40,104 nucleotides of DNA from NCBI GenBank assembly GCA_902516435.1, contig CABXYF010000007.1, forward strand, positions 1-40,104, in the 5' to 3' direction. Shown here in pieces: positions 18,374 through 26,247 of this stretch (position 1 is the stretch's first letter; the number at the start of each line of letters is the position of its first letter). A model generated the notes under the pieces. The model did no database searches, had not been told where the DNA came from, and was given only the letters and a program-made list of their open reading frames with translations. The translations under genes were made by a program, and so were the position numbers. The DNA comes from an uncultured Pelagibacteraceae bacterium. GTDB lineage: Bacteria > Pseudomonadota > Alphaproteobacteria > Pelagibacterales > Pelagibacteraceae.

Positions 18374-19420
18374 TTATATTAAAATAGTAATGTGTCCCAT
18401 TTTCCTTTTTTCTTTAATCTCCTTTTTTAAATAATCAAAAAAGAATTCATTATTTTCTAATTTAGGCAAATTTCTGTAATGAGATATTTGATCACCAATC
18501 AAATTAATCATCTTTGCATTTGAAATTTTTTTAAGTGGTATTTGTTCTAATCCACAAACAGCACGCACATGATTCTCAAACTGACTAACATTAAATGCAT
18601 TTATTGTTAAATGACCCGAATTATGAACTCGAGGTGCAACCTCATTTACATAAAGATTGTCATTTCTATCAATAAAAAATTCCACACAAAGTGTTCCTAT
18701 ATATTTTAGCTCTTCAGCAATTAACATAGCCCATTCTTTTGATTGATTAAAAATTTTTTCGTTTATATCAGCTGGAATTTTTGATTGTTTTAGTATTTGA
18801 TCTTCATGTGTGTTTTCTATTGGCTCATAAATTTCATATTTATTATTACTAAATCTAGTTATAATTATTGAAATTTCTTTTTTAAGTTTTACTAACTTTT
18901 CTAAAATATATTCTTTAGAAAAATCAATATTTAATGAATTTAATTCTTCGCTAGAATTTATTGGATACTGTCCTTTTCCATCATAACCCAAAGTTGTTGT
19001 TTTCAATATACCTGGTAAAAAGTCCTCCAATGCATCGATATCAGATTTTTTATCAATCGATACATATCTTGTAGTTCTAATATTTAACTTATTAATGAAA
19101 TCTTTTTCTGCTAAACGATGTTGAATTAGTCTGTTAACAGATGGTTTTGGTAGGACGGCCTTTAATTTATTAATCTCATTAAGTGTTTCAAAAGGTATAT
19201 TTTCAAATTCGTATGTAACTAAATCAACCTGATTTACAAATTCTATTATTCTATTTTTGTCATCATAATTACCTGAAATAAACTTATTACAAAAATTTTG
19301 AGCTGGGGCATCTACATCGTCACAAAAAACTATAGTTTTAATTTTTAATTTTTTAGCTGCAATAGCAAGCATACTTCCAAGTTGACCGCCCCCTATAATA
19401 CCTAGAGTAGTATCTGACAT
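18374..19420 (-). CDS. purK: N5-carboxyaminoimidazole ribonucleotide synthase
   Basis: ATP-grasp enzyme that makes N5-CAIR from AIR, bicarbonate and ATP in purine synthesis. 348 aa, normal length. N-terminal pre-ATP-grasp loop 'GIIGGGQLGSMLAIAA', central 'TTTLGYDGKGQY', and the Mg/ATP region 'VNEVAPRVHNSGHLTI'. It immediately follows purE with no gap and immediately precedes the GNAT gene. Confidence 0.95.
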   Translation of the reverse strand: MSDTTLGIIGGGQLGSMLAIAAKKLKIKTIVFCDDVDAPAQNFCNKFISGNYDDKNRIIEFVNQVDLVTYEFENIPFETLNEINKLKAVLPKPSVNRLIQHRLAEKDFINKLNIRTTRYVSIDKKSDIDALEDFLPGILKTTTLGYDGKGQYPINSSEELNSLNIDFSKEYILEKLVKLKKEISIIITRFSNNKYEIYEPIENTHEDQILKQSKIPADINEKIFNQSKEWAMLIAEELKYIGTLCVEFFIDRNDNLYVNEVAPRVHNSGHLTINAFNVSQFENHVRAVCGLEQIPLKKISNAKMINLIGDQISHYRNLPKLENNEFFFDYLKKEIKEKRKMGHITILI

Positions 19421-19927
19421 TTATTTAGGTTTTTTTTTAACTGATTTAGTTTGATTGGATCTCCAACTTTTCAATTTTTTCTTTACTGAAGTATTATTAT
19501 TGGCAATTATTGACGCTGCAAGTAAAGCGGCATTAATTGCTCCATCTTCACCAATAGCTAGTGTTCCCACAGGTATTCCTTTTGGCATCTGAGCTATTGA
19601 TAATAGACTATCCAAACCTTTTAATTTTTTACTTTCGATCGGTACTCCAAGCACAGGAACTGAGGCTAGCGCAGAGATCATTCCAGGCAAATGTGCTGAT
19701 CCACCTGCACCAGCTATGATAACCCCGACACCATTTTTCTCTGCATTTGATGCGAAATCATACATTCTATTTGGAGTTCTATGTGCTGATATAATTCTCG
19801 TCTCGTAAGAAACACCGATTTTTTTTAGTACTTTTTCTGCTTTTCTCATTGTTCTGTAATCAGTCTGACTGCCCATTACTATTGAAACTTTGAGTAGCTT
19901 ATTTTTTTTCATGAAAATTTTGATCAT
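19421..19927 (-). CDS. purE: N5-carboxyaminoimidazole ribonucleotide mutase
   Basis: Converts N5-CAIR to CAIR, the partner step to PurK. 168 aa. Class I PurE signatures: 'VSIVMGSQTDY', 'ISAHRTPNRMYDF' with the catalytic histidine, 'IAGAGGSAHLPGM', and 'LLSIAQMPKGIPVGTLAI'. Two possible ATG starts, at 19927 and 19912, have no distinguishing ribosome site; the shorter form leaves about ten residues before the core, which is closer to family length. The Lys-rich C-terminal tail is an ordinary low-complexity extension. First gene of purE-purK-GNAT. Confidence 0.95.
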   Translation of the reverse strand: MIKIFMKKNKLLKVSIVMGSQTDYRTMRKAEKVLKKIGVSYETRIISAHRTPNRMYDFASNAEKNGVGVIIAGAGGSAHLPGMISALASVPVLGVPIESKKLKGLDSLLSIAQMPKGIPVGTLAIGEDGAINAALLAASIIANNNTSVKKKLKSWRSNQTKSVKKKPK

Positions 19928-20008
19928 AATGTTTATTTCAAAATTAACTTAAAATTTCAATAAAATTAATAGTATTTAAAAAACATATTGATTAATGTTA
20001 AATTTAAT

Positions 20009-20974
20009 ATGAATTATAAAATTGATAACTTGCAATATTGTAATTGGTCTAGAGAAACCTTCGAATTCAATAGATCTGCAGGTCTTGATGCAGTTCACGT
20101 TACAATAGTTTATCATGAAGATTACAATGAGTTTTTAACTGAAATTAAAAAATGGCAAAAACTTTTTAAAGATAATTCAGATATCATATTTCAAGGCTGG
20201 GATTACAGAGATATAGAAAAAGCAAATAAAGAAAAAAAAACAGCAATTTTTTTTGGTTTTCAAAATTGTTCGCCTATTGAGGATGATATTAAATTAGTTG
20301 AAAAAATACATAAATTAGGTTGTCGATTTATGCAGCTTACTTATAACAACCAATCATTATTAGCTACTGGTTGTTATGAAAAAATAGATAGTGGAATTAC
20401 CAATTTTGGTCGTGAAGTTATAAAGGAAATGAATAGAGTGGGAGTGGTAATTGACATGTCGCATTCAGCTGAAAAAAGTACAATTGATGCAATCGAATTA
20501 AGTCAAAAACCGATAGCAATAACTCATGCAAATCCAAATTTTTGGCATGCTGCAAAAAGAAACAAGTCATCTGATTTGTTGAAAATTTTGAGTGATAGTG
20601 GAGGTATACTTGGATTGTCTCTATATCCCCATCATTTAAAGGATAACACAAATTGTACTTTGGAGAGCTTTTGTGAAATGGTTGCTAAGACAGCTGAAAT
20701 AATAAATATAAAACAGATAGGTATCGGGTCTGATCTTTGCCTTCAACAACCTGACAGTATTGTTGAATGGATGAGAAACGGAACATGGTCTAAAAGTACG
20801 AATTTTGGCGAGGGTACAAAAAAAAAACCTGGCTTTCCAAAACAGCCTCACTGGTTTCAGGACGCAAGAGGTTTTTCAAATATTGAAAAAGGACTAAAAA
20901 AAGTTGGATTTTCTGACGAAGAGACAAATGGAATACTTGGAAATAACTGGTACAATTTTTATAAACTAATATAG
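20009..20974 (+). CDS. M19 membrane-dipeptidase-like protein with incomplete metal site
   Basis: 321 aa from the ATG at 20009; a TTG seven codons upstream (19988) is the only other option, and an in-frame TAG lies just before it. The fold is clearly renal-dipeptidase (peptidase M19): 'LGCRFMQLTYNNQS', 'VIDMSHSAEKS', 'PIAITHANPNFWH', 'IGIGSDLC'. M19 enzymes normally bind two zincs using an N-terminal H-x-D, a bridging Glu, two His and an Asp. Here the N-terminus reads 'KIDNLQYCNWSRE' with no H-x-D, and the usual Glu position is Gln ('FGFQNCSPIEDD'); the two His and the Asp remain. It may bind one metal or none, so ordinary dipeptidase activity is doubtful. It leads a cassette with three uncharacterised genes, with a 2-base gap to the next. 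Confidence 0.85.
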   Translation: MNYKIDNLQYCNWSRETFEFNRSAGLDAVHVTIVYHEDYNEFLTEIKKWQKLFKDNSDIIFQGWDYRDIEKANKEKKTAIFFGFQNCSPIEDDIKLVEKIHKLGCRFMQLTYNNQSLLATGCYEKIDSGITNFGREVIKEMNRVGVVIDMSHSAEKSTIDAIELSQKPIAITHANPNFWHAAKRNKSSDLLKILSDSGGILGLSLYPHHLKDNTNCTLESFCEMVAKTAEIINIKQIGIGSDLCLQQPDSIVEWMRNGTWSKSTNFGEGTKKKPGFPKQPHWFQDARGFSNIEKGLKKVGFSDEETNGILGNNWYNFYKLI

Positions 20975-20976
20975 TT

Positions 20977-22638
20977 ATGAGAGTTCAATTAAGAGATCCT
21001 AACACCATAATGAAATTATCAAGATTAGGATCATTTCATCAGTCTAAATTATCTTTTCTAAGAAGCTTTCTTTATGAATTTAAAGACTGGAAATATAAAA
21101 GAGATTTATTCAATTTAAACAAATTTGGTTATGGAGAAGCAGTTTATTCTTTTACAAAAGATAAAAGAACTTATTCGTTAATTTGTTTTGCAAATGAGAT
21201 TAAAGACAATGAAAGATCAGATAGAGTAATTGCTACAAAGTGGGATGCGGCATTTACATTACATGATGGTGTTCCTTCTCAAAAAGATATTGATAGACTT
21301 AAAAATGAAGTACCAAAGCAGGAAGTTGGTAGACTTTCCTTTAAAGAATTAACGTTGTCTAGAGCAAATAAATCTATCCGAGTATTCAATCATGTCGTTG
21401 AAAAATTAAGTGAAGGTAAACAACCAGATTTAGAATTGTTATCAAAGGTTGGATATTTGTATAGAACAACTGCTGTATATGGATCTGGAAAATTTGGCTT
21501 AGCAGATCGTTTTAGGATTAAAAATAGAGAAGAAATTAACGGACCTTTTAGACTTGAAATGATGCTTGTTTATTTAGTCAGACAATTCACATTTGATCAA
21601 GTAAATCATGTTGCTCACAACAAAAACCCCAGTAAAGCTATTCTATTAGATAAAAAGATTTGTAAAAATTTAGGTATTGGTAATTCTACTGGATTAGGTA
21701 TGGCCCCATTTATTGTAAATCATCCAACTTTACTGAATAATTGGGTATTAAGCAGGGAGATAGCTTTAAAAAAAATTAGAGAAATAAAAAAAGTTAAGAA
21801 AAAAGAAAGTAATTTATTTATTGTTTGTATTAAAAAATCTCTAACAAATATTACCAGCTGGAATACTGATAGTGAGTATCAGCAAATTAAAATTAAAAAT
21901 CTATTAAGAGATATAAAAAAATTTATCGCTTTTATCGATAAATCTTTTGATTTTGAAGACGAATATCCTTTTAACAAAATATATCTTTGGCTAGAAAAAG
22001 AAGCTTGTGAGGAGTGTATTGAGTACGTAGTTTCTATAATGATGGAGCCTTATAATGAAATAACTAATTCGTTAGTAAGCCAGATGAGTTCAGAGGAGGA
22101 TAAATATTTCACCATTCCAAGCAATAGGACACTAAATGATTTACAAAATATTATTGAAAAAAAATATTCTAATATTTTGAAAATAAACTTTGAAAATAAA
22201 CAAAATACACAAAACTTTTGGTTTATTTCTAAAAATAAAGAAGAGCCTAGACTAGCTGATAGATTTGAAGAAAGTGGATCTGAATTAGAACAACCACTTG
22301 CAATAGCTAGAGATGTAAAAAAACTTTATGAAAAAATATTAGACACACAGCATAATTCTACTATTGCAGAATTTTTGTTTAAAAATTCTGAGCTTAGACA
22401 TATAGTTAGGAGAGTATTTATTGTTGAAAAATTTCCATACTCTGAGATACAGGATAATACTATAGGTAAAAATATAATGCCTATAGACATGCTAAGGTTA
22501 AAGTTATCATTTTTTGGAGCTTTAAAATTTGATCCACGATCGGATAAATGGTTAAGAATTTGTATGTTTCAAGGAGCGCCATTGCCTAATGAATTAAAAA
22601 ACTATGACGAACAGTGGGTCTATAAAACAAATATATAA
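20977..22638 (+). CDS. Uncharacterised 553-aa protein of the dipeptidase-like/DUF3726 cassette
   Basis: Family not recognised. It is a soluble protein without signal peptide or membrane span. The N-terminal third is mixed alpha/beta with many charged residues ('YGEAVYSFTKDKRTYSL'). The middle has 'YGSGKFGLADRFRIKNREEI' and 'NSTGLGMAPFIVNHP', which read like a conserved catalytic or binding core. A Lys-rich linker follows at about residues 265-285, and then a helical C-terminal half containing a paired cysteine 'EACEECIEYV' (near residue 349). It lies 2 bases after the M19-like gene and 3 bases before the DUF3726 gene, so it is part of one transcript. Its function is unknown. Confidence 0.85.
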   Translation: MRVQLRDPNTIMKLSRLGSFHQSKLSFLRSFLYEFKDWKYKRDLFNLNKFGYGEAVYSFTKDKRTYSLICFANEIKDNERSDRVIATKWDAAFTLHDGVPSQKDIDRLKNEVPKQEVGRLSFKELTLSRANKSIRVFNHVVEKLSEGKQPDLELLSKVGYLYRTTAVYGSGKFGLADRFRIKNREEINGPFRLEMMLVYLVRQFTFDQVNHVAHNKNPSKAILLDKKICKNLGIGNSTGLGMAPFIVNHPTLLNNWVLSREIALKKIREIKKVKKKESNLFIVCIKKSLTNITSWNTDSEYQQIKIKNLLRDIKKFIAFIDKSFDFEDEYPFNKIYLWLEKEACEECIEYVVSIMMEPYNEITNSLVSQMSSEEDKYFTIPSNRTLNDLQNIIEKKYSNILKINFENKQNTQNFWFISKNKEEPRLADRFEESGSELEQPLAIARDVKKLYEKILDTQHNSTIAEFLFKNSELRHIVRRVFIVEKFPYSEIQDNTIGKNIMPIDMLRLKLSFFGALKFDPRSDKWLRICMFQGAPLPNELKNYDEQWVYKTNI

Positions 22639-22641
22639 AAA

Positions 22642-23253
22642 ATGAAATCCTTAAGCGAAATCGAAACTATAGCTAAAAGAGCTTCAAAAGCTGCTGGTTT
22701 TTCCTGGGGAGAGTCTGAGGAAATTGGTAAATGTATAAGACAACTAGAGATGTTTGGTTTACCAGGAATTAAACATCTAAATTCTTATTTTCATGAAAGA
22801 CAAAAAAACATTTATGAGAATTTAGGTCTTATAAAGTTATCAAACTCCTCTTCTTCAAATCCGTATTGTCCAATTATTTTAGGAATTGGATTTTTAGATC
22901 AACTAAAAATAGTTGAAAATTATGAAAAAATTTACTTTTCTAGTATTGCCTACCCAATTATTTTTTTATCATTTTTGAGTAGATCTTCAGAAATTATTGG
23001 AAAAAAAATTAATGTTAAATTTGATCAGAAAGAAATCTTACTAAATTTAAATGTAAATATTTATTCTAATTTTTTAAATCTAGATTTTCCTAAAAGCTCT
23101 AAAAATTTAGAAATAAATATTATTGAAAATAAAGATAACTTTAGTGATGATGAATGGAAAAGTTTATATAAATTATCTGAAAATACTTTTGTAGAAGAGA
23201 CTGATAGTTTAAAAAAAGGTGCCGCGGGAGCAGGTTTAACAGATAATGACTAA
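22642..23253 (+). CDS. DUF3726 family protein
   Basis: 203 aa. The opening 'LSEIETIAKRASKAAGFSWG' followed by 'GESEEIGKCIRQLEMFGLPG' matches what I recall of DUF3726, a family of unknown function found in Rhodobacteraceae and other alphaproteobacteria. The C-terminus ends in 'EETDSLKKGAAGAGLTDND', a small-residue loop near the end that looks conserved. There are no membrane segments. It is embedded in the cassette: 3 bases after the 553-aa gene, and its last 8 bases overlap the start of the zinc-ribbon microprotein. Confidence 0.8.
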   Translation: MKSLSEIETIAKRASKAAGFSWGESEEIGKCIRQLEMFGLPGIKHLNSYFHERQKNIYENLGLIKLSNSSSSNPYCPIILGIGFLDQLKIVENYEKIYFSSIAYPIIFLSFLSRSSEIIGKKINVKFDQKEILLNLNVNIYSNFLNLDFPKSSKNLEINIIENKDNFSDDEWKSLYKLSENTFVEETDSLKKGAAGAGLTDND

Positions 23254-23413
23254 AGATTTAGAAAAAAAAGCTATAGATAGGAAAGACAACGATTTAAATA
23301 ATATCTGTGAAGAGTGTAGAAAAGAGGATGAAACTGTATTTCAAAATCTAATAATGACTGGGTTTAAACTTTGTAAATCTTGCAGGGTCTCTAAAACTAT
23401 TTTCCCAATTTAA
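23246..23413 (+). CDS. 55-aa zinc-ribbon microprotein
   Basis: A short gene easy to miss: ATG at 23246, TAA at 23411-23413, 55 residues. It carries two C-x2-C knuckles, C21-x2-C24 ('NICEECRK') and C43-x2-C46 ('KLCKSCRV'), separated by 18 residues, the layout of a single zinc ribbon. The start overlaps the DUF3726 stop by 8 bases, a typical coupled junction, and the frame uses the same AT-rich codons as its neighbours. It ends with a 4-base overlap of the convergent Yip1 gene. Function unknown; it could be a metal-binding accessory of the cassette proteins, or a nucleic-acid binder. Confidence 0.65.
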   Translation: MTKDLEKKAIDRKDNDLNNICEECRKEDETVFQNLIMTGFKLCKSCRVSKTIFPI

Positions 23414-23955
23414 CTTATTTGATTCATTGGTAGCATATTCATTCTACTCATCACAAAAGAAATAGATAAAAAAGCTATTATAAGAAATGATAAGAGAATA
23501 ATACCGAAAGATTTGAAATTAGATTTAAGGTTTAAAATTTGCTTTGTTGAAATTATTAAACCAGCAAATATCCAAAACTGTGTAAGAAATATTATTGGTA
23601 TCATTAAATCTGGTGTCACTGCAAAAAATCTAAGTAATCCAGGAGCATGAGCATAACCAACTGCTGTTAAAACTTTTTTAAAAGAAACTTTTGTTTGTTT
23701 ATCTGGAAAAAGTTTTACACCAATTACATAAATAAAGATTGCCCACACCAACCAAGTAATAATCGCTGTAAGCCCTGACATAGCAATTGCAGTTTTAATT
23801 ATGGTATTCGCTGCAACTGCACCAGCTATTCCATCCAAAATCATTATTATACCAGCAAAATAAATTGAGGGTTCACCAAAATTTTTATTATCTGAATAAA
23901 GTGTCTTATCTAATTTTATTGATTTAAAAATTATATTTAAAAATTCACCAAACAT
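23410..23955 (-). CDS. Yip1-domain membrane protein
   Basis: 181 aa, about five transmembrane segments, resembling the YIP1 family: a hydrophilic N-terminus of about 30 residues, then a pattern with 'GLTAIITWLVWAIFIYVIG' and a loop holding 'VLTAVGYAHAPGLLRFFAV', where the 'GYA.AP' turn is the usual Yip1 feature. The role in bacteria is unknown. Its start codon shares one base with the stop of the 36-aa membrane peptide gene (TAATG), so the two are translationally coupled. Confidence 0.75.
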   Translation of the reverse strand: MFGEFLNIIFKSIKLDKTLYSDNKNFGEPSIYFAGIIMILDGIAGAVAANTIIKTAIAMSGLTAIITWLVWAIFIYVIGVKLFPDKQTKVSFKKVLTAVGYAHAPGLLRFFAVTPDLMIPIIFLTQFWIFAGLIISTKQILNLKSNFKSFGIILLSFLIIAFLSISFVMSRMNMLPMNQIS

Positions 23956-24065
23956 TAATTCAACTTTTTTTTATTCTTTTGAGCTTTATATGAAACTATT
24001 AACGGAAATACTATTAAAGCAATCCCAATAGTAATACAAATTGCTATTAAAAATACCTTTGTCAT
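23955..24065 (-). CDS. 36-aa single-span membrane peptide
   Basis: A minus-strand frame from ATG at 24065 to TAA at 23957-23955. The 36 residues have a hydrophobic helix at about 4-25 ('FLIAICITIGIALIVFPLIV') and a Lys-rich C-terminal tail ('KAQKNKKKLN'), which by the positive-inside rule suggests a cytoplasmic C-terminus. The stop overlaps the Yip1 start by one base. This overlap and the clean membrane-plus-charge design argue that it is real, but such short AT-rich frames also arise by chance. Confidence 0.5.
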   Translation of the reverse strand: MTKVFLIAICITIGIALIVFPLIVSYKAQKNKKKLN

Positions 24066-24074
24066 TAAATTTGT

Positions 24075-24098
24075 GGGGGAGGTAAACTTTACTCCCCC
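24075..24098 (-). terminator. G/C-rich hairpin after the GcvT-like gene
   Basis: GGGGGAG (24075-24081) and CTCCCCC (24092-24098) form a 7-bp all-strong stem with a 10-base loop, unusual in DNA this AT-rich. It lies about 10 bases after the GcvT-like stop on the minus strand and about 10 bases before the 36-aa peptide. No long T-run follows, so termination may be partial or the stem may protect the 3' end of the mRNA. Confidence 0.6.
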
Positions 24099-24107
24099 GT
24101 AATATTT

Positions 24108-25466
24108 TTAGCCTTTTACAACTTCTCTTGTGTTAGCGTTAAAAGACTCTTTAAATGGAATATCAACTACAACAGCATCCACAGGGGCACCTGGAGTACT
24201 AGAGTATTTCTCTGGTAAATGAACTTTAAATTTAGTTCCAATCTTACCTTTTGGAAATCCATTTGAGTTTAAAGTTCCGTCATATGGCACATATCCCATA
24301 GCAATGTTTTGTTTTTTCTCAGGATGATACCAAGGAGATGTAATAAATCCAACTGGATCACCTCCACCTTCTGGTGAAATTAACCAAAAGTCAGGAGCAT
24401 AATCATCTACTGGCTTTCCTCCAAACTCAAGTCCAACCAATTGAAGTTTATATGGCTTGTTTCCTGCTTGCAGTTCAGCTTTCATTTTCTCTAAAGCTGG
24501 TTTACCAACATAATCTGCTTTTTTATTCCATTCACCTTTACCAGATAATGAAACTTGATAGCCAAGATTGCATTGAAATGGATTATGTTGAGCATCCATG
24601 TCTTGACCCCAGGAAAGTATACCTGCTTGAATTCTTCTATGATGAGCTGGAGCAATAACCATTAAGTTATGAGCTTTTCCTTTTTCAAGAACAGCATTCC
24701 ACATATCATCAGCATATAAAGTAGAATTTCTAAGATATATTTCATAACCAGCTTCTCCTGAGAAACCAGATTGAGAAATAACAACATCTCTTCCACCAAC
24801 TTTCGCTTCAGCTAAACCATAAAAAGGCATATTATCAAAGTCAACATGATCTCCACATAGATCTTTCATCAATGCTTTTGCTTTAGGTCCTTGTATTTGA
24901 ACTGGACTGACATCAATTTCTTCGATAGTACAATTATATCTTCCATCAGCATTGACGCCTTGAAGATACATTCCAATATCAGAATCTGATAAAGAAAACC
25001 AAAATTCATCCTCTGAAATTCTCAAAAGAATTGGATCATTTAATACTCCACCATAAGCATTACATAAAATTACATACCTTGCTCTCATTGGAGAAATTTT
25101 AGTTGCATCTCTTGTAATTACATAATCTGTAAATTTTTCTGCATCAGGACCTTTAACTCTTATTTGTCTTTCAACAGCAACGTTCCACATTGTTACATGA
25201 TTTACAATAGCGTCGTACTCTACCATTGCACCACCATCTTCAGGTTTTACATAACCTCTTGGATGATAAATTCTATTATATACAGTTGCTCTCCAACAAC
25301 CTTCTTTCATTGATAAATGCCAATAAGGGGACTTTCTTACCCTCGTTGAAATTAACATTTCAACTTTAGTTGGCCCACTTTGTCTTAAATTATATGGTAC
25401 TTCTCGATCAGATTGATCAACAGAAGTAAAATGTTTTAATTTAGTATAGTCAAATTCATTAGACAT
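24108..25466 (-). CDS. DmdA-related GcvT-family methyl/aminomethyl transferase
   Basis: 452 aa, folate-binding GcvT fold. Several stretches track the DMSP demethylase DmdA more closely than glycine-cleavage GcvT: 'WNVAVERQIRVKGPDAEKF', 'GGVLNDPILLRISEDEFWFS', 'DSDIGMYLQG', 'VSPVQIQGPKAKAL'. It is longer than DmdA (about 370 aa) because of an N-terminal extension of around 50 residues and extra loops, so it is probably a sister family, not DmdA itself. Expected reaction: moving a methyl group from a methylated substrate to THF. Its ATG overlaps the end of the MetF-like gene by 8 bases, so the two work as a pair. The substrate may be the compound brought in by the upstream binding protein: TMAO, betaine or DMSP-like. 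Confidence 0.8.
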   Translation of the reverse strand: MSNEFDYTKLKHFTSVDQSDREVPYNLRQSGPTKVEMLISTRVRKSPYWHLSMKEGCWRATVYNRIYHPRGYVKPEDGGAMVEYDAIVNHVTMWNVAVERQIRVKGPDAEKFTDYVITRDATKISPMRARYVILCNAYGGVLNDPILLRISEDEFWFSLSDSDIGMYLQGVNADGRYNCTIEEIDVSPVQIQGPKAKALMKDLCGDHVDFDNMPFYGLAEAKVGGRDVVISQSGFSGEAGYEIYLRNSTLYADDMWNAVLEKGKAHNLMVIAPAHHRRIQAGILSWGQDMDAQHNPFQCNLGYQVSLSGKGEWNKKADYVGKPALEKMKAELQAGNKPYKLQLVGLEFGGKPVDDYAPDFWLISPEGGGDPVGFITSPWYHPEKKQNIAMGYVPYDGTLNSNGFPKGKIGTKFKVHLPEKYSSTPGAPVDAVVVDIPFKESFNANTREVVKG

Positions 25467-26187
25467 AACTATTCTCCTTCAACCACTTGTTAGTTTCCTT
25501 CAAGCCGCCGAATGTATAAATGTGGAAGTTATCAGTATGCGATTTAACTTTCCCAATTAAATCATTAGGGTCTTTAGGTTTCAATAAATCTAATGCCTTA
25601 GTAAAATTAGATTTAAGAAAGTTTATGGAATTTTTTGCCCCAACAATATTAGCAAATTTAATCAAGCTAGTTATTTTTAATGGCCCAGTAATTCCTACAT
25701 GTACTGGTACGCTTTGTTTAGAAATAAAATCTATAATAGGCTGAGGATCAAGTAACCATTGAGTTACAATATAATCAGCGTAAGGCTTTTTATCTGTCAT
25801 AGCTTTTTCTAAATCTGGATCGGATATATCAGGACTCCCCTCTGGATGTCCAGCAATTCCTATTTTCATCTTTTCAAAATAACCAGTCTCTAAAAGTTGA
25901 AACGAGCTATCAAATTTTCCAGCTGGCTCTCTTCCGCCCCCAATTATCAAAGCTTGCTTAACTCCACCATCTTTGCATCTATCAACGTAATCTTTAAGTT
26001 CCTTTTCGTCTAGCATAGATCTAGCTGGAAAATGCGGCACAGGATTAAATCCTTTTTTAACAAGCTCAATAGCTTTTGTTGCTGTCTCTTTATAGTCACC
26101 TCCAGGTAACATAGTAATATAAACATCACTTAAAGCTGGGACAGTATCGATGTCAGTTTTTGGTCCTATTTCTAATGAAAATTTCAT
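25459..26187 (-). CDS. Short methylenetetrahydrofolate reductase-like protein
   Basis: 242 aa against about 290 for MetF, in the same TIM-barrel family. Visible: N-terminal 'FSLEIGPKTD' with the glutamate where MetF has its catalytic Glu, 'ALIIGGGREPAG', 'IGIAGHPEGSP' (the MetF signature region), and 'YIVTQWLLDP' with a Gln-Trp near the folate site. Short MetF-like proteins often accompany THF-dependent demethylases; here it would oxidise methyl-THF to methylene-THF. It overlaps the GcvT-like gene by 8 bases and lies 60 bases after the permease. It is less likely to be the cell's biosynthetic MetF. Confidence 0.78.
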   Translation of the reverse strand: MKFSLEIGPKTDIDTVPALSDVYITMLPGGDYKETATKAIELVKKGFNPVPHFPARSMLDEKELKDYVDRCKDGGVKQALIIGGGREPAGKFDSSFQLLETGYFEKMKIGIAGHPEGSPDISDPDLEKAMTDKKPYADYIVTQWLLDPQPIIDFISKQSVPVHVGITGPLKITSLIKFANIVGAKNSINFLKSNFTKALDLLKPKDPNDLIGKVKSHTDNFHIYTFGGLKETNKWLKENSYV

Positions 26188-26247
26188 TTTTAGGATCTTT
26201 ATTGATTTATAAATATGAGTCTAGAAAATTCGATTACTGTGGCAACT

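Noticed and set aside
24374-24658. 94-aa plus-strand frame within the GcvT-like gene
   Set aside because: Antisense shadow of a well-supported gene with family motifs on the other strand.
24108-25466. Calling the gene dmdA or gcvT
   Set aside because: Closer to DmdA than to GcvT but about 80 residues longer and paired with a MetF-like gene; a firm symbol is not justified.
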